A DNA stretch of 64,000 bases from assembly GCF_002238045.1 (NCBI RefSeq), contig NZ_NBYO01000002.1, positions 682,001-746,000 of the forward strand, written 5' to 3'. The position numbers and the translations under genes are program-made. Positions within the stretch are counted from its first letter, which is position 1, and every line of letters starts with the position of its first letter. A model generated the notes under the pieces. It made no database searches and had not been told where the DNA came from. It worked only from the letters and a program-made list of their open reading frames with translations. The stretch comes from Notoacmeibacter marinus. GTDB lineage: Bacteria > Pseudomonadota > Alphaproteobacteria > Rhizobiales > Rhizobiaceae. Positions 1 to 8,035 of the stretch are shown piece after piece.

Positions 1-134
1 TCGAGCAATGCTTCGCGGGCGCGCACATCGCCTGGCCGTTCGTCGGTGATCGCATAAAGCATCGGCGCGCGGTCATTGGCCGGCGCAAGAGCAACGGGAG
101 CAACCGTTCTATTCAGGGGGGCGATGGGGAGCAT
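1..134 (-). CDS. GNAT N-acetyltransferase, N-terminal fragment
   Basis: Only the first 44 codons lie in the window; the gene runs off the left edge. The start is the ATG at 134-132, and the reading (MLPIAPLNRTVAPV..., then ITDERPGDVRAREALL) resembles the N-terminus of the small GNAT acetyltransferases that commonly follow ornithine decarboxylase in Hyphomicrobiales. It is codirectional with the decarboxylase at 230-1369, with about 95 bp between them, so cotranscription is possible. The acetyl-CoA-binding core is outside the window, so the family call rests on the N-terminal pattern and the position. Confidence 0.6.
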   Translation of the reverse strand, partial: MLPIAPLNRTVAPVALAPANDRAPMLYAITDERPGDVRAREALL

Positions 135-172
135 GGGCAAACCCTGTCTTCCAAAGGGCGAACGTCAGAAGC

Positions 173-199
173 CCGCCGGCTCGCATGGCAAGCCGGCGG
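173..199 (-). terminator. Hairpin between odc and GNAT gene
   Basis: CCGCCGGCT (173-181) and AGCCGGCGG (191-199) form a perfect 9-bp stem with a 9-nt loop, 31 bp past the odc stop. No U-run follows on either strand, so it may be an attenuating or mRNA-stabilising hairpin rather than a true terminator. Confidence 0.35.
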
Positions 200-229
200 C
201 GTTTCGAACTGACGGGCGGTAGCCGTCCG

Positions 230-1369
230 TCAGATGACGTAGGATCGGAGCGGTTCGAACCCATTGAACGCGACCGAAGCATAGGTCGTGGTATAAGCGC
301 CCGTGCCTTCGATCAGAACCTCGTCGCCGATGGTCAGCGTGATCGGCAGCGGATAGGGCTTCTTCTCATACATCACATCGGCGCTGTCGCAGGTCGGGCC
401 GGCCAGCACGCAGGGTTCGGTCTCGTCGCCGTCGCGCGGCGTGGTGATCGGATAGCGGATGGATTCGTCCATCGTCTCGGCCAGACCGCCGAACTTGCCG
501 ATGTCGAGATAGACCCAGCGGGTCTTGTCCTCGGCGCTCTTGCGCGAGATCAGCACGACTTCGCTCTTGATGACGCCTGCATTGCCGACCATGCCGCGGC
601 CCGGCTCGATGATCGTCTCGGGCAGCCGGTTGCCGAAATGCTTGCGCAGCGCCGAGAAGATGGCGCGGCCATAGGCTTCGGCCGCCGGCACGTCCTTCAG
701 GTACCGGGTCGGGAAACCGCCGCCCATATTGACCATCTGCAGTGTCACGCCCTTCTCCGCCATGGCGCGGAACACCGCGTTGGCGTCGGCCAGCGCCCGG
801 TCCCAGGCGTCCAGATCGGTCTGCTGGCTGCCGACATGAAAAGACACGCCATAGGCTTCGAGCCCGTTATTGACGGCATGCTCGAGCACATCGACGGCCA
901 TGACCGGCACGCAGCCGAACTTGCGCGACAGCGGCCATTCGGCGCCCTCGCCATCGGTCAGCACGCGGCAGAACACACGAGCGCCCGGCGCGGCGCGCGA
1001 AATTTTGTCCACCTCCTCGTGGCAGTCCACGGCGAAAAGATCGATGCCAAGCGCCCGGGCGCGGGCAATGTCGCGTTCCTTCTTGATCGTGTTGCCGTAG
1101 GAAATGCGGTCTGCGGTCGCGCCGGCTTCGAGCGCCATTTCGACTTCGGCGACGGACGCGCAGTCGAAGGACGAGCCGAGCGAGGCCAGCAGGCGCAGGA
1201 TTTCCGGCGCCGGGTTGGCCTTCACAGCATAGAAGATGCGGCTGTCCGGCAGCGCGTGCTTGAACGCATTGAAATTGTCGCGAACGACTTCGGTATCCAC
1301 GACGAGGCAGGGACCGTCTGGACGTCGGGTGGCGAAGAAATCGTGAATACGCTGGGTGGTCATCATCAT
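230..1369 (-). CDS. odc: Ornithine/lysine decarboxylase (PLP fold III)
   Basis: 379 aa. Cytoplasmic PLP-dependent decarboxylase of the alanine-racemase-fold group (group IV), expected to convert ornithine to putrescine, possibly also lysine to cadaverine. The Schiff-base lysine is in FYAVKANP (about K50); EPGRGMVG (phosphate binding) and the C-terminal GPTCDSADVM catalytic cysteine loop are visible. The frame stays open upstream as far as 1606, but homology begins at the run of Met codons at 1361-1375, so translation should start there; 1369 is chosen and the choice within the run is uncertain. A long structured leader precedes the gene. The product feeds homospermidine synthase at 10079-11536. 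Confidence 0.93.
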   Translation of the reverse strand: MMMTTQRIHDFFATRRPDGPCLVVDTEVVRDNFNAFKHALPDSRIFYAVKANPAPEILRLLASLGSSFDCASVAEVEMALEAGATADRISYGNTIKKERDIARARALGIDLFAVDCHEEVDKISRAAPGARVFCRVLTDGEGAEWPLSRKFGCVPVMAVDVLEHAVNNGLEAYGVSFHVGSQQTDLDAWDRALADANAVFRAMAEKGVTLQMVNMGGGFPTRYLKDVPAAEAYGRAIFSALRKHFGNRLPETIIEPGRGMVGNAGVIKSEVVLISRKSAEDKTRWVYLDIGKFGGLAETMDESIRYPITTPRDGDETEPCVLAGPTCDSADVMYEKKPYPLPITLTIGDEVLIEGTGAYTTTYASVAFNGFEPLRSYVI

Positions 1370-1807
1370 CCCCATATGCCGGCAGGACCGGTCTTTCGGC
1401 TTTGCGCGCCGTTCCGCCAACCATTTGCGGATACGACCCGACGACAAAGTGCAGATCGGCGATGCCAGACCCAGCCTTTGGAGACCCTGGATCCGGCGTA
1501 ACGCCGATCTACGGCGATGAACGCAATACCAACGCACCGGCGCCGGCTTTCGTTCGCTTTGTCTTGCCGTCAGCTTGGAGGGATGAACCCGCCGCACATC
1601 GAGCAACGCAGTAATGTGCCTCTTAGAACCCCGGTTTTGGACGCCGGGAGAGATCGAAAAGGCCCGCTAGTGTCGTTGCTTCAAGACGTCCTCGCATCAA
1701 TCCGGTAGGCCGGAGATACGACTGGAGCGGTTAGTTCCAGGTACCTTACCGTAGCCCCCACCATACGGGGGCTCGGCGGACGCCCACAGGCACGTGCGAC
1801 TTTGGGC
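1370..1807 (-). ncRNA. Structured 5' leader of odc (speF-motif-like)
   Basis: The 437 nt between the predicted start site and odc hold no conventional gene but much structure. In transcript order: a perfect AGCCCCC/GGGGGCT hairpin (1753-1773); TCCGG-CCTA-CCGGA just before a 24-codon uORF (1623-1697); CCCGG/CCGGG around the end of that uORF; and GCACAT/ATGTGC just after its stop. AGCAACG inside the uORF (about 1674-1680) is complementary to CGTTGCT in the loop of the last hairpin, so alternative folds are possible. A speF RNA motif is known upstream of this decarboxylase class in alphaproteobacteria. Assignment here is by position and structure, not by a covariance search. Confidence 0.6.
1623..1697 (-). 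CDS. Putative 24-aa leader peptide (uORF) of odc
   Basis: An ATG at 1697-1695 opens 24 codons ending in TAA at 1625-1623. The peptide begins MRGRLEATT and ends DLSRRPKPGF, with basic residues and prolines near its C-terminus. The Shine-Dalgarno region is poor (CCGGATTG). The coding sequence contains the AGCAACG arm and the CCCGG/CCGGG hairpin of the leader, so translation would remodel the RNA. Gammaproteobacterial speF uses an unrelated arginine-rich leader peptide that senses ornithine; a similar role here is inference. It could also be a chance frame. Confidence 0.4.
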   Translation of the reverse strand: MRGRLEATTLAGLFDLSRRPKPGF

Positions 1808-1813
1808 AGCGGC

Positions 1814-1842
1814 GATATAGATAGGATAGCTCACCAATGCAA
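1814..1842 (-). promoter_or_regulatory. Sigma-70-like promoter for the odc leader
   Basis: On the minus strand TTGCAT (1842-1837) and TATATC (1819-1814) are separated by 17 nt, placing the start near 1807, just upstream of the first leader hairpin. It lies in the divergent gap facing the LysR gene. Confidence 0.5.
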
Positions 1843-1922
1843 GCCAAAAAGCGCCAATCGCTTGAACTTTCATCGTCCGGCCTCATTTGCGACCGGACCA
1901 GCATCGAGGGACGCCAGCCGCC

Positions 1923-2825
1923 ATGGACACACTGACCCGCATGCGCGCCTTTATCGACGTGGTCGATGCGGAGGGTTTTTCGGCCGCCGCGCGCAAGATC
2001 GGCCGATCGAAGGCGCTGCTCAGCAAATATGTCCGTGAACTGGAAGACGAGGTCGGCGCGCTTTTGCTGAACCGCACGACGCGCCAGTTTTCGCTCACGG
2101 AAGCCGGCCATGCCTATTATGGTCGGGCGCTCGAAATCATCCGCGATATCGATTCCCTGCGCGATTCGGTGCGCGACGCATCCGGTGAGATCGGCGGTCG
2201 CCTCCGCCTCACTGCCCCGCGCTCCTATGCCGACGCGGTGATCGGCGAGCCTTTGATCGCTTTTGCCAAGGCCTATCCCGATGTCCGGCTCGACGTTCAT
2301 CTGGACGACCGCTTCGTCGATCTCGTGGAGGAGGGCTTCGACCTTGCGATCCGCATAGCGCGGCTCGAAGATTCTTCGATGATCGCGCGCCGGCTTGCCG
2401 ATTTCACGCTCACCGTTTGCGCCTCACCCGAAGCGATCGAGCGCTTCGGCCTGCCGGAGCGACCGGAAGATCTATCGAAGAAGCCCTGCATCTGCGACAC
2501 GAACGGCCGCTGGCGGAACAATTGGCCCTTTTACGGCCCCAACGAAGAGACGATCTCCGTGCCGGTCTCCGGCCCGATCGAGGTCAACAGCCCGGTCGTC
2601 GCCCGAAAAGCGCTGGTCGAACATCTGGGCTTTGGCATGCTACCGCGATTTGCCGTGCGCGAGGATCTGTCCGCAGGTCGGCTCGTCTCGGTTATGGACG
2701 ATTATATGGCGCGCGACGGCGGCATTTACGCCGTCTATCCCCACCGTCGCTATCTGCCTGCGCGGGTCCGCGCCCTCGTCGATTTTCTGGCCGACTGGCA
2801 CAAACGGAATGGCGCCGAATCCTGA
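1923..2825 (+). CDS. LysR-family transcriptional regulator
   Basis: 300 aa. Residues 1-60 form the winged helix-turn-helix typical of LysR proteins (RMRAFIDVVDAEGFSAAARK...LSKYVRELEDEVGALLLNRTTR). The remainder is the periplasmic-binding-protein-like effector domain, with the GRLRLTAP linker and an ending typical of the CrgA/DsdC-like subgroup. The start is the ATG at 1923, preceded by GAGGGA; the frame opens 12 codons earlier without conservation. It is divergent from odc and followed by the DUF1007/NicO pair 75 bp downstream. Its target and effector cannot be read from the sequence; control of odc or the exporter is possible but unproven. Confidence 0.9.
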   Translation: MDTLTRMRAFIDVVDAEGFSAAARKIGRSKALLSKYVRELEDEVGALLLNRTTRQFSLTEAGHAYYGRALEIIRDIDSLRDSVRDASGEIGGRLRLTAPRSYADAVIGEPLIAFAKAYPDVRLDVHLDDRFVDLVEEGFDLAIRIARLEDSSMIARRLADFTLTVCASPEAIERFGLPERPEDLSKKPCICDTNGRWRNNWPFYGPNEETISVPVSGPIEVNSPVVARKALVEHLGFGMLPRFAVREDLSAGRLVSVMDDYMARDGGIYAVYPHRRYLPARVRALVDFLADWHKRNGAES

Positions 2826-2900
2826 CGGCGAACCGGTCGCCAAACTCACGCCATCTTGACCGTCCAAGGGATCATCGTTCGGTAAAGGGCGGGATTCGTT

Positions 2901-3560
2901 TTGAAATATGCAGTGATACGATCTCTTGCGACGCTGGCGTTCGCGCTGGGCGGAACGGCAGCGGCTTACGCTCACCCCCATGTCTGGGCCGAAGCGCGCA
3001 TGGAGGTGGTGATCGAAGGCAACGCCGTGACCGCACTGCGGCATGTCTGGCGGTTCGACGATATTTTTACCGCCACGGTGATTCTGGAGTTCGACAGGAA
3101 CACCGATAACACGCTCGACTCCGATGAACTGGAAGAGGTCGGCAGCGTGATCCGCGAATCCACCGCCGAATTCGGCTATTTCCAGAGCGTCACGAAAAAT
3201 GACGAAGCCGCGCCGATGATGCCGCCGCCGGTCATCCAGACTGATCTGCAGGACGGTCGTCTTCTGGTCTTCTTCGAAAGCCGTTCCATGCCGCCCATGC
3301 CGCTCACCGGCAAACTCAGTTTCGGTGTGTTCGATCCCACATTCTATACCGCTATCGATTTCCAGCGCGACGAGGATATGGTGAGCGAGGCACTGCCGAC
3401 CCATTGCAAGCGTTCCGTCATTCGCCCCGATCCCGATCAGCTGATGGCGGACTATGCCGACAATCTCGATCAGTTCTTCTACGACACCACCGACACGACC
3501 GATCCGAACGGTCTTTTCGCCACTCGCCTCGAACTGAACTGCAGCAAGGCCGAAGGATGA
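2901..3560 (+). CDS. DUF1007 family periplasmic protein
   Basis: 219 aa. A signal peptide (MKYAVIRSLATLAFALGG...AYA) precedes the conserved HPHVW motif at the mature N-terminus, the hallmark of DUF1007. The start is a TTG at 2901, needed to include the full signal peptide. The gene overlaps the next one (NicO exporter) by 4 nt, so the two are translationally coupled. DUF1007 proteins repeatedly accompany NicO/RcnA transporters; a periplasmic metal-handling role is inferred from that pairing. An EF-hand-like acidic stretch (DRNTDNTLDSDEL, about residues 62-74) may bind a divalent cation. Confidence 0.85.
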   Translation: MKYAVIRSLATLAFALGGTAAAYAHPHVWAEARMEVVIEGNAVTALRHVWRFDDIFTATVILEFDRNTDNTLDSDELEEVGSVIRESTAEFGYFQSVTKNDEAAPMMPPPVIQTDLQDGRLLVFFESRSMPPMPLTGKLSFGVFDPTFYTAIDFQRDEDMVSEALPTHCKRSVIRPDPDQLMADYADNLDQFFYDTTDTTDPNGLFATRLELNCSKAEG

Positions 3561-4672
3561 TGGATCGGTTTCGATATTCTCCCACGCTCGCGCTCATTTT
3601 CTGCTGGGTGGCCGCGTTTCTGACGGCAAGTGATGTCGCGCTAGCGCAATCCTCTCTTGGCATTGGCGCAGCCGAGCCGGCGGCGTCGCCGGTCTCGGGC
3701 GGCCTGTTCGGCGAGATGAGCCGTTATATTTTCGAGGAACAGCGGCGCTTCTACGCCCTCATGACAGATGCTCTGCGCGCCATGCGCGAGAACCCCACGG
3801 CAGGCTGGACGCTTGCCGGCCTGTCGTTTCTCTACGGCATATTGCACGCCGCCGGACCGGGCCACGGCAAGGCCGTCATCTCGACCTATATGGTGGCCAA
3901 CGAAATCGCCCTGCGGCGCGGTGTTATGCTTGCCTTCGTGTCCGCGCTTCTCCAGGCAATCATGGCTATTGTCGTCATCAGTGCGGTGTTCCTGATCTTA
4001 CGGGGCACGGCGATCTCGCAGACCGATACGGTGTTTACGCTTGAAGTCCTGTCCTACGCCTTTCTGACTGGTTTCGGCCTCTGGCTCCTGACAAGAAAAC
4101 TCGTTCCGCTTCTGCGGTCGGCCCTCCGGCGGCAGCCGGCCATGGCAGCGATGACCGTGAATGGCGGTGGCGTGGCCGCTCTTGTCGGCCCGGATATGCA
4201 TCCCCGCAACGCCCACCATCACGAAGCGCACGTCCATATCCACACCCCCCATCACGGCCACGGCCACGATCACGCATCCGGCGAGGTCTGCTCAAGCTGT
4301 GGCCACGCCCATATGCCGGGCCCAGAACGCCTCTCCGGCGAGCGGTTTCGCGCCAGGGAAGCGATCTCGGCGGTTGCTGCCGTGGGTATGCGCCCCTGTT
4401 CCGGCGCGCTGATCATTCTCACCTTCGCCTTTCTCAACGGCATGGTGCTGGCGGGTATCGGTTCGGCGCTCGCTATGGCGTTCGGCACCGCCATCACGGT
4501 GGCGACGCTGGCGACGCTGGCCGTTTCCGCCAAGAACATCGCCGTTCGGTTCGCGGGCGGCCCCGGCAGTCGCCTGGCAGGACAGGTTCAGTTGGCCATC
4601 GAACTGCTCGGCGCCGGCCTGATCGTGGTTCTTGGCATGGTCCTTCTGGCTGGAGCGCTGGCCACAGCCTGA
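3557..4672 (+). CDS. NicO/RcnA-type nickel-cobalt transporter
   Basis: 371 aa inner-membrane protein, expected to export Ni2+/Co2+. It has an N-terminal signal-anchor, then about six membrane segments. The first conserved metal motif is HAAGPGHGKAVISTY; the second, in the C-terminal half, is GMRPCSGALIIL. Between them lies a cytoplasmic or periplasmic loop with many histidines (HHHEAHVHIH..HHGHGHDH) and a CSSCGHAH motif, typical metal-sensing or buffering loops. The chosen ATG at 3557 overlaps the DUF1007 stop (ATGA) and has AAGG upstream; the open frame from 3404 is just an extension into the upstream gene. No RcnR-type regulator is adjacent. Confidence 0.9.
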   Translation: MMDRFRYSPTLALIFCWVAAFLTASDVALAQSSLGIGAAEPAASPVSGGLFGEMSRYIFEEQRRFYALMTDALRAMRENPTAGWTLAGLSFLYGILHAAGPGHGKAVISTYMVANEIALRRGVMLAFVSALLQAIMAIVVISAVFLILRGTAISQTDTVFTLEVLSYAFLTGFGLWLLTRKLVPLLRSALRRQPAMAAMTVNGGGVAALVGPDMHPRNAHHHEAHVHIHTPHHGHGHDHASGEVCSSCGHAHMPGPERLSGERFRAREAISAVAAVGMRPCSGALIILTFAFLNGMVLAGIGSALAMAFGTAITVATLATLAVSAKNIAVRFAGGPGSRLAGQVQLAIELLGAGLIVVLGMVLLAGALATA

Positions 4673-4677
4673 CCCGT

Positions 4678-4893
4678 TCAGTCGACCTTGTCTTCGATGC
4701 GGCGATTGTGCCGGCTGCGCAGCCAGAAGATCGCCGGGAAGGTAAGGACGAAGAGCGCCGCGACGACCACGCCGAGCCAGGGTGAGATCTCGGCCGCCGC
4801 AAGCACCAGGCCGGGAATGAAGATCCAGCCGACCAGAAAAAGCAGGAAAATGGCAGCGGCGGCCAGGGCCGTCCGGCGTGTCTCTTTTGTCAT
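4678..4893 (-). CDS. Small two-helix membrane protein
   Basis: 71 aa. Two hydrophobic segments (about residues 9-34 and 40-62) joined by a short loop, with a basic C-terminal tail (LRSRHNRRIEDK). I do not recognise a family. It is convergent with the NicO gene, only 5 bp away, and downstream of and codirectional with the GNAT gene at 4988-5680. The start ATG at 4893 has no strong Shine-Dalgarno. The hydrophobic pattern and uninterrupted frame make it likely real. Confidence 0.6.
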   Translation of the reverse strand: MTKETRRTALAAAAIFLLFLVGWIFIPGLVLAAAEISPWLGVVVAALFVLTFPAIFWLRSRHNRRIEDKVD

Positions 4894-4987
4894 GCGCAGG
4901 CTTTCACACGAAGCGGCAGGCGGAAGCAAGCCTTGAGCGCCCGCATTCATTTGCTGCGTCCGGCCACACGCCCCGCGCTTCGAACCG

Positions 4988-5680
4988 TCACGAGCGCTCG
5001 ACGAGCGGGGCGGACCGCAGATCGGCCAACGATGATTTCTGCTGACCGTTCGCATTGAAATTCGCTGGATCCAGCCAGAGTTCAAACCCGCGCCTGATCG
5101 CCGGCCAGTCCTGGTCGATCATTGCATACCATGCCGTGTCGCGGTTCCGCCCTCGCGAAACCATGTGGTTGCGGAACACGCCCTCGAAGGTGAAGCCGAG
5201 GCGCTTGGCGGCGGCGTGACTGGCGGCATTGCGATTGTCGAGCTTCCATTCGAAACGCCGATATCCGAGATCGTCGAAGACGTGCCGGGCCATCAAAAAA
5301 TGGGCTTCGGTGACGGCAGCGCTTCGCTGTGCCGAGATCGCATGCATCACCGAGCCGGTTTCGCAGGAACCGTTGGCAGCATCGATCCGCATATAAGAGG
5401 CCATGCCGAGCGGTTCGCCGCTGCTCCGGTCTCGGAAAACCATCGTGTGCCACTGGCCCTGATGGCTGACGAGCCATTCGCGGAACGCGGCCTCGTCATC
5501 GAAATCGACGATGGGGAAATAGCGCGCCAGCCGGTTGAAGCCGGTTTCTCCGAACGCCTGCCAGAGCACATGGCTGTCGCGATCCGTATCGAATGCGGTC
5601 AGGGTGACCAGTTCGCCCTCGAGCCGGGAGGGGTCGGGGAACGGTCGGGCTGTCCAATCGGCAAGGCTGTCATCGGTCAC
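4988..5680 (-). CDS. GNAT acetyltransferase, RimJ/RimL type
   Basis: 230 aa. Single GNAT domain of the N-alpha/ribosomal-protein acetyltransferase subtype: LEGELVTLTAFD at the N-terminus, GMASYMRID strand, YRRFEWKLDNRNAASHAAAKRLGFTFEG at the acetyl-CoA pocket, then FRNHMVSRGRNRDTAWYAM, the usual ending of this subgroup. The start is a GTG at 5680 with GAGGA upstream. The substrate cannot be told: the subgroup includes protein N-terminal acetylases and small-molecule resistance enzymes. It stands alone, about 80 bp from the small RNA at 5762-5840. Confidence 0.88.
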   Translation of the reverse strand: MTDDSLADWTARPFPDPSRLEGELVTLTAFDTDRDSHVLWQAFGETGFNRLARYFPIVDFDDEAAFREWLVSHQGQWHTMVFRDRSSGEPLGMASYMRIDAANGSCETGSVMHAISAQRSAAVTEAHFLMARHVFDDLGYRRFEWKLDNRNAASHAAAKRLGFTFEGVFRNHMVSRGRNRDTAWYAMIDQDWPAIRRGFELWLDPANFNANGQQKSSLADLRSAPLVERS

Positions 5681-5761
5681 GATGGATGGTCCTCTACAAA
5701 GACCATAGCGCGGTAGGAGTATAGCCCCCCGATCTCAACCGAAATCCTGTCATGGTAGCGC

Positions 5762-5840
5762 AAAAAGAGAGGGCGCTCGGGAGGAGTTCGAGCGCCCTTT
5801 AGAGACCAGCCTTGGGAGGAGGATATGTGCTGGTAGGAGC
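5762..5840 (-). ncRNA. Anti-Shine-Dalgarno small RNA (cuckoo-like)
   Basis: Two adjacent hairpins each expose an anti-SD sequence in the loop. Hairpin 1 pairs ACCAGC with GCTGGT (5829-5834 with 5805-5810) and its 18-nt loop contains CCTCCTCCC (5822-5814). Hairpin 2 is a 10-bp terminator stem whose loop region reads CTCCTCCC, followed by TCTTTTT. This two-hairpin plan is the one described for alphaproteobacterial cuckoo RNAs and related alpha-r14 RNAs. The 5' end is a guess: upstream TTAAGAC and CAGTAT are spaced 19 nt apart, a weak promoter. It sits alone between the GNAT and lipoprotein esterase genes. Confidence 0.75.
5770..5798 (-). terminator. Rho-independent terminator of the small RNA
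   Basis: AGGGCGCTCG (5770-5779) and CGAGCGCCCT (5789-5798) form a perfect 10-bp stem with a 9-nt loop; on the minus strand it is followed by TCTTTTTG. It could also end transcripts arriving from the esterase gene 150 bp upstream. Confidence 0.85.
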
Positions 5841-5947
5841 AATACTGGGTTAAACTGGTAAAAAAAGTCTTAACGCGCAAGTCGTGCCGCTCGATTGCTT
5901 GCGCAAGACGGCTGCAAGCGAAGTAATACGCCCGGACATCTTACCTT

Positions 5948-6799
5948 TTACGCGCCACATCGCGGTGCCATCTTGCTGTTTTTACGTACGAAGTCCGTCA
6001 CCACGGCCAGGGTCGGCGCCGCCTTGCGCAACGGCCACGACAAAGCGGCCACGATGTCGATATGGCCGACACCTTCGAGAAGTTCGATCGTCACCGGGTT
6101 GCCAGCACGGCGAAGCGCCTCATCCATTTGCCGCGTGTCCAGCGCGTGAACGGTGCTGTCGTCCAGCCCGTGCACGAGAAGCGCCGGCGGATGGCGGCCG
6201 TCGGCAAAATCGATGACCTGGCTTCTGCCACGCGTTTGCGGCGGAAAGACCGGTTTCCATTTGTTGGTGATGTCGAAATTGTACGGACCCGCCAAGCCGA
6301 TGAAGCCGGCAACGGTCCCGCAGGGATCGATCCCGTGCGGGCGCAGATAACGTTCGTCGAAGGTGACGAGACCGCCAATGTGCGCGCCGGCGCTATGGCC
6401 CATCACGAAGATTGGCAGGTCGCCCGCCGCATCCCTTTTGATCGTCGAAAAGGCCAGCGCTGCATCCTCCACGAAGGTCGGAAATTGCACCTTCGGATGC
6501 AGCCGGTAATCGGGAATGGCGACGGCGAACCCTTCCCTCGCCAGAGCCGCGCCAACGAATTCATACATACCGCGATGGCCGCTGTTCCAGCTTCCGCCGT
6601 AATAGAAAATGACGAGCGCTTGCGGTTCGGCCTCTGCCGGTCGGTAGAGATCGTAGCGGTGGCGTTTCTGCTGCCCGTAAGCGATGCCTCGCTCAACGGT
6701 CAGGCCCTTCTCGGTGGTCACGGCGTTCAACAGCGTCGCGCCGCCGCAACCGGACAGGATAAGGCCGAACAGTCCGATGGCGATGGCAGTAAAACGCAT
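5948..6799 (-). CDS. Lipoprotein alpha/beta hydrolase (esterase)
   Basis: 283 aa. A lipoprotein signal ends in the lipobox LSGC (Cys 18), so the mature protein is membrane-anchored in the envelope. The esterase/lipase-like alpha/beta hydrolase fold follows: the oxyanion strand YYGGSW near residue 66-71, nucleophile Ser136 in GHSAG, then acidic (HGLDDSTVH) and histidine (GVGHIDI) elements of the triad. The ATG at 6799 has GGAGG just upstream; the longer frame to 6877 would bury the signal peptide. The substrate is unknown; family members cleave carboxylesters. It is a single gene between the small RNA and modC. Confidence 0.85.
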   Translation of the reverse strand: MRFTAIAIGLFGLILSGCGGATLLNAVTTEKGLTVERGIAYGQQKRHRYDLYRPAEAEPQALVIFYYGGSWNSGHRGMYEFVGAALAREGFAVAIPDYRLHPKVQFPTFVEDAALAFSTIKRDAAGDLPIFVMGHSAGAHIGGLVTFDERYLRPHGIDPCGTVAGFIGLAGPYNFDITNKWKPVFPPQTRGRSQVIDFADGRHPPALLVHGLDDSTVHALDTRQMDEALRRAGNPVTIELLEGVGHIDIVAALSWPLRKAAPTLAVVTDFVRKNSKMAPRCGA

Positions 6800-6940
6800 G
6801 AAACCTCCATGGAATGGCGGAGGGTGGACCGCCCTCACCCGAACCGACGGCAGCCACCGGCCGGTCCACGCTTTCATGGACGTATCAAGATCGCCGCAAG
6901 TTTCAAGCCGGGCCGCACGAGGAACGGTTCTGGTTGTGAT

Positions 6941-8035
6941 TTAGCGGCGTCGCTCGACGGAAACCGCCTTGATCATGGCGGTAACGCGCTGGCCTTCATG
7001 CAGTCCCATCTCGAAGAGACTCTTGCGGGTCACGCGCGCGCGCAACCTGACCTGTCCGAGCCCCAGAAGAAGTTCAGCGTATGGCCCTGTACGATCTGGC
7101 GCGATAGCCGCAATCGTCGTGACGAGCCGGTTTCGGATCGACAGCCCCTCCATCGCGCCCGCATCGCCGACCGCAAGGCTGACATCGCCGGCCAGAATGC
7201 GCAGCCGCACGATCTGCCCAACGGAAAACCCGCCCTGGGTCAGTTCCAGCGCTTCGCCGCCGAGATCGACGGTGGCGATACCGAATTGGGAGTCGATAGC
7301 CGTCACCTTGCCCTCGACCAGCGCGCCGGCTTCCCCCTGGCCCAGCGCGGCATCAGTCTCGAAGCGCGGAAAGATGTCGAGCGCCGGCCCCGCCGCCAGC
7401 GTTCTGCCACCGTCCATGACGACAAGCGTCTCGGCTAGCCGCGCCACCTCGCCGACATTGTGGCTGACGAAGACGATGGGAATATCGGTTTCGTCGCGCA
7501 CCCTCTCGATCATGGGCAGCAGTTCCGCCCGCCGGGCCGGATCGAGTGAGGCCAGCGGCTCGTCCATCAACAGCAGCGCCGGATCGGACAGGAGCGCCCG
7601 CCCGATGGCGACGCGCTGGCGCTCGCCGCCGGAAAGGGTGCGCGGTTTGCGGTCTAGCAGATGCCCGATGCCGAGAAAGCCCGCCATGTGCCGCAACGCT
7701 TCATCGGTCGGCCCCCGCCCGCCATGACGGCCATAGGTGAGATTGGACGCGACAGTCAGATGCGGCAGAAGCCGCCCTTCCTGGAAGACGAAACCGACCC
7801 GCCGCTTCTCCGCCGGAACGCCGATGCCGCGTGCGCTGTCGAGGAGGATGCGCTCACCCAGTCGGATCGTCCCACTCGCGCCGGGAACGAGCCCGGCAAT
7901 CGCACGCAGCGCCGTGGTCTTGCCCGCCCCGGACGGGCCGAAGAGTGCGGTGACGCCCGCCTCCGCATCGAAGCGGCATTCGGTCTCGAACGCGCCCTGA
8001 CGAACGACGATGTCGACATGCAGCATCTCGCTCAT
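6941..8035 (-). CDS. modC: Molybdate ABC transporter ATPase
   Basis: 364 aa. The ATP-binding subunit of molybdate import. Residues 1-230 form the ABC ATPase: Walker A GPSGAGKTT (about 33-41), signature LSGGERQRVAIGRAL, Walker B LLLMDEP, switch His in VSHN. The C-terminal third holds a molybdate-binding TOBE domain (IDSQFGIATVDLGGEAL... through RLRILAGDVSLA), the feature that separates ModC from other importer ATPases. It overlaps modB by 4 nt, the end of a modABC operon. No ModE regulator gene is adjacent. Confidence 0.95.
   Translation of the reverse strand: MSEMLHVDIVVRQGAFETECRFDAEAGVTALFGPSGAGKTTALRAIAGLVPGASGTIRLGERILLDSARGIGVPAEKRRVGFVFQEGRLLPHLTVASNLTYGRHGGRGPTDEALRHMAGFLGIGHLLDRKPRTLSGGERQRVAIGRALLSDPALLLMDEPLASLDPARRAELLPMIERVRDETDIPIVFVSHNVGEVARLAETLVVMDGGRTLAAGPALDIFPRFETDAALGQGEAGALVEGKVTAIDSQFGIATVDLGGEALELTQGGFSVGQIVRLRILAGDVSLAVGDAGAMEGLSIRNRLVTTIAAIAPDRTGPYAELLLGLGQVRLRARVTRKSLFEMGLHEGQRVTAMIKAVSVERRR

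Noticed and set aside
5677-5880. 67-codon frame on the minus strand
   Set aside because: It runs through both hairpins of the small RNA, and its peptide has no protein-like pattern.
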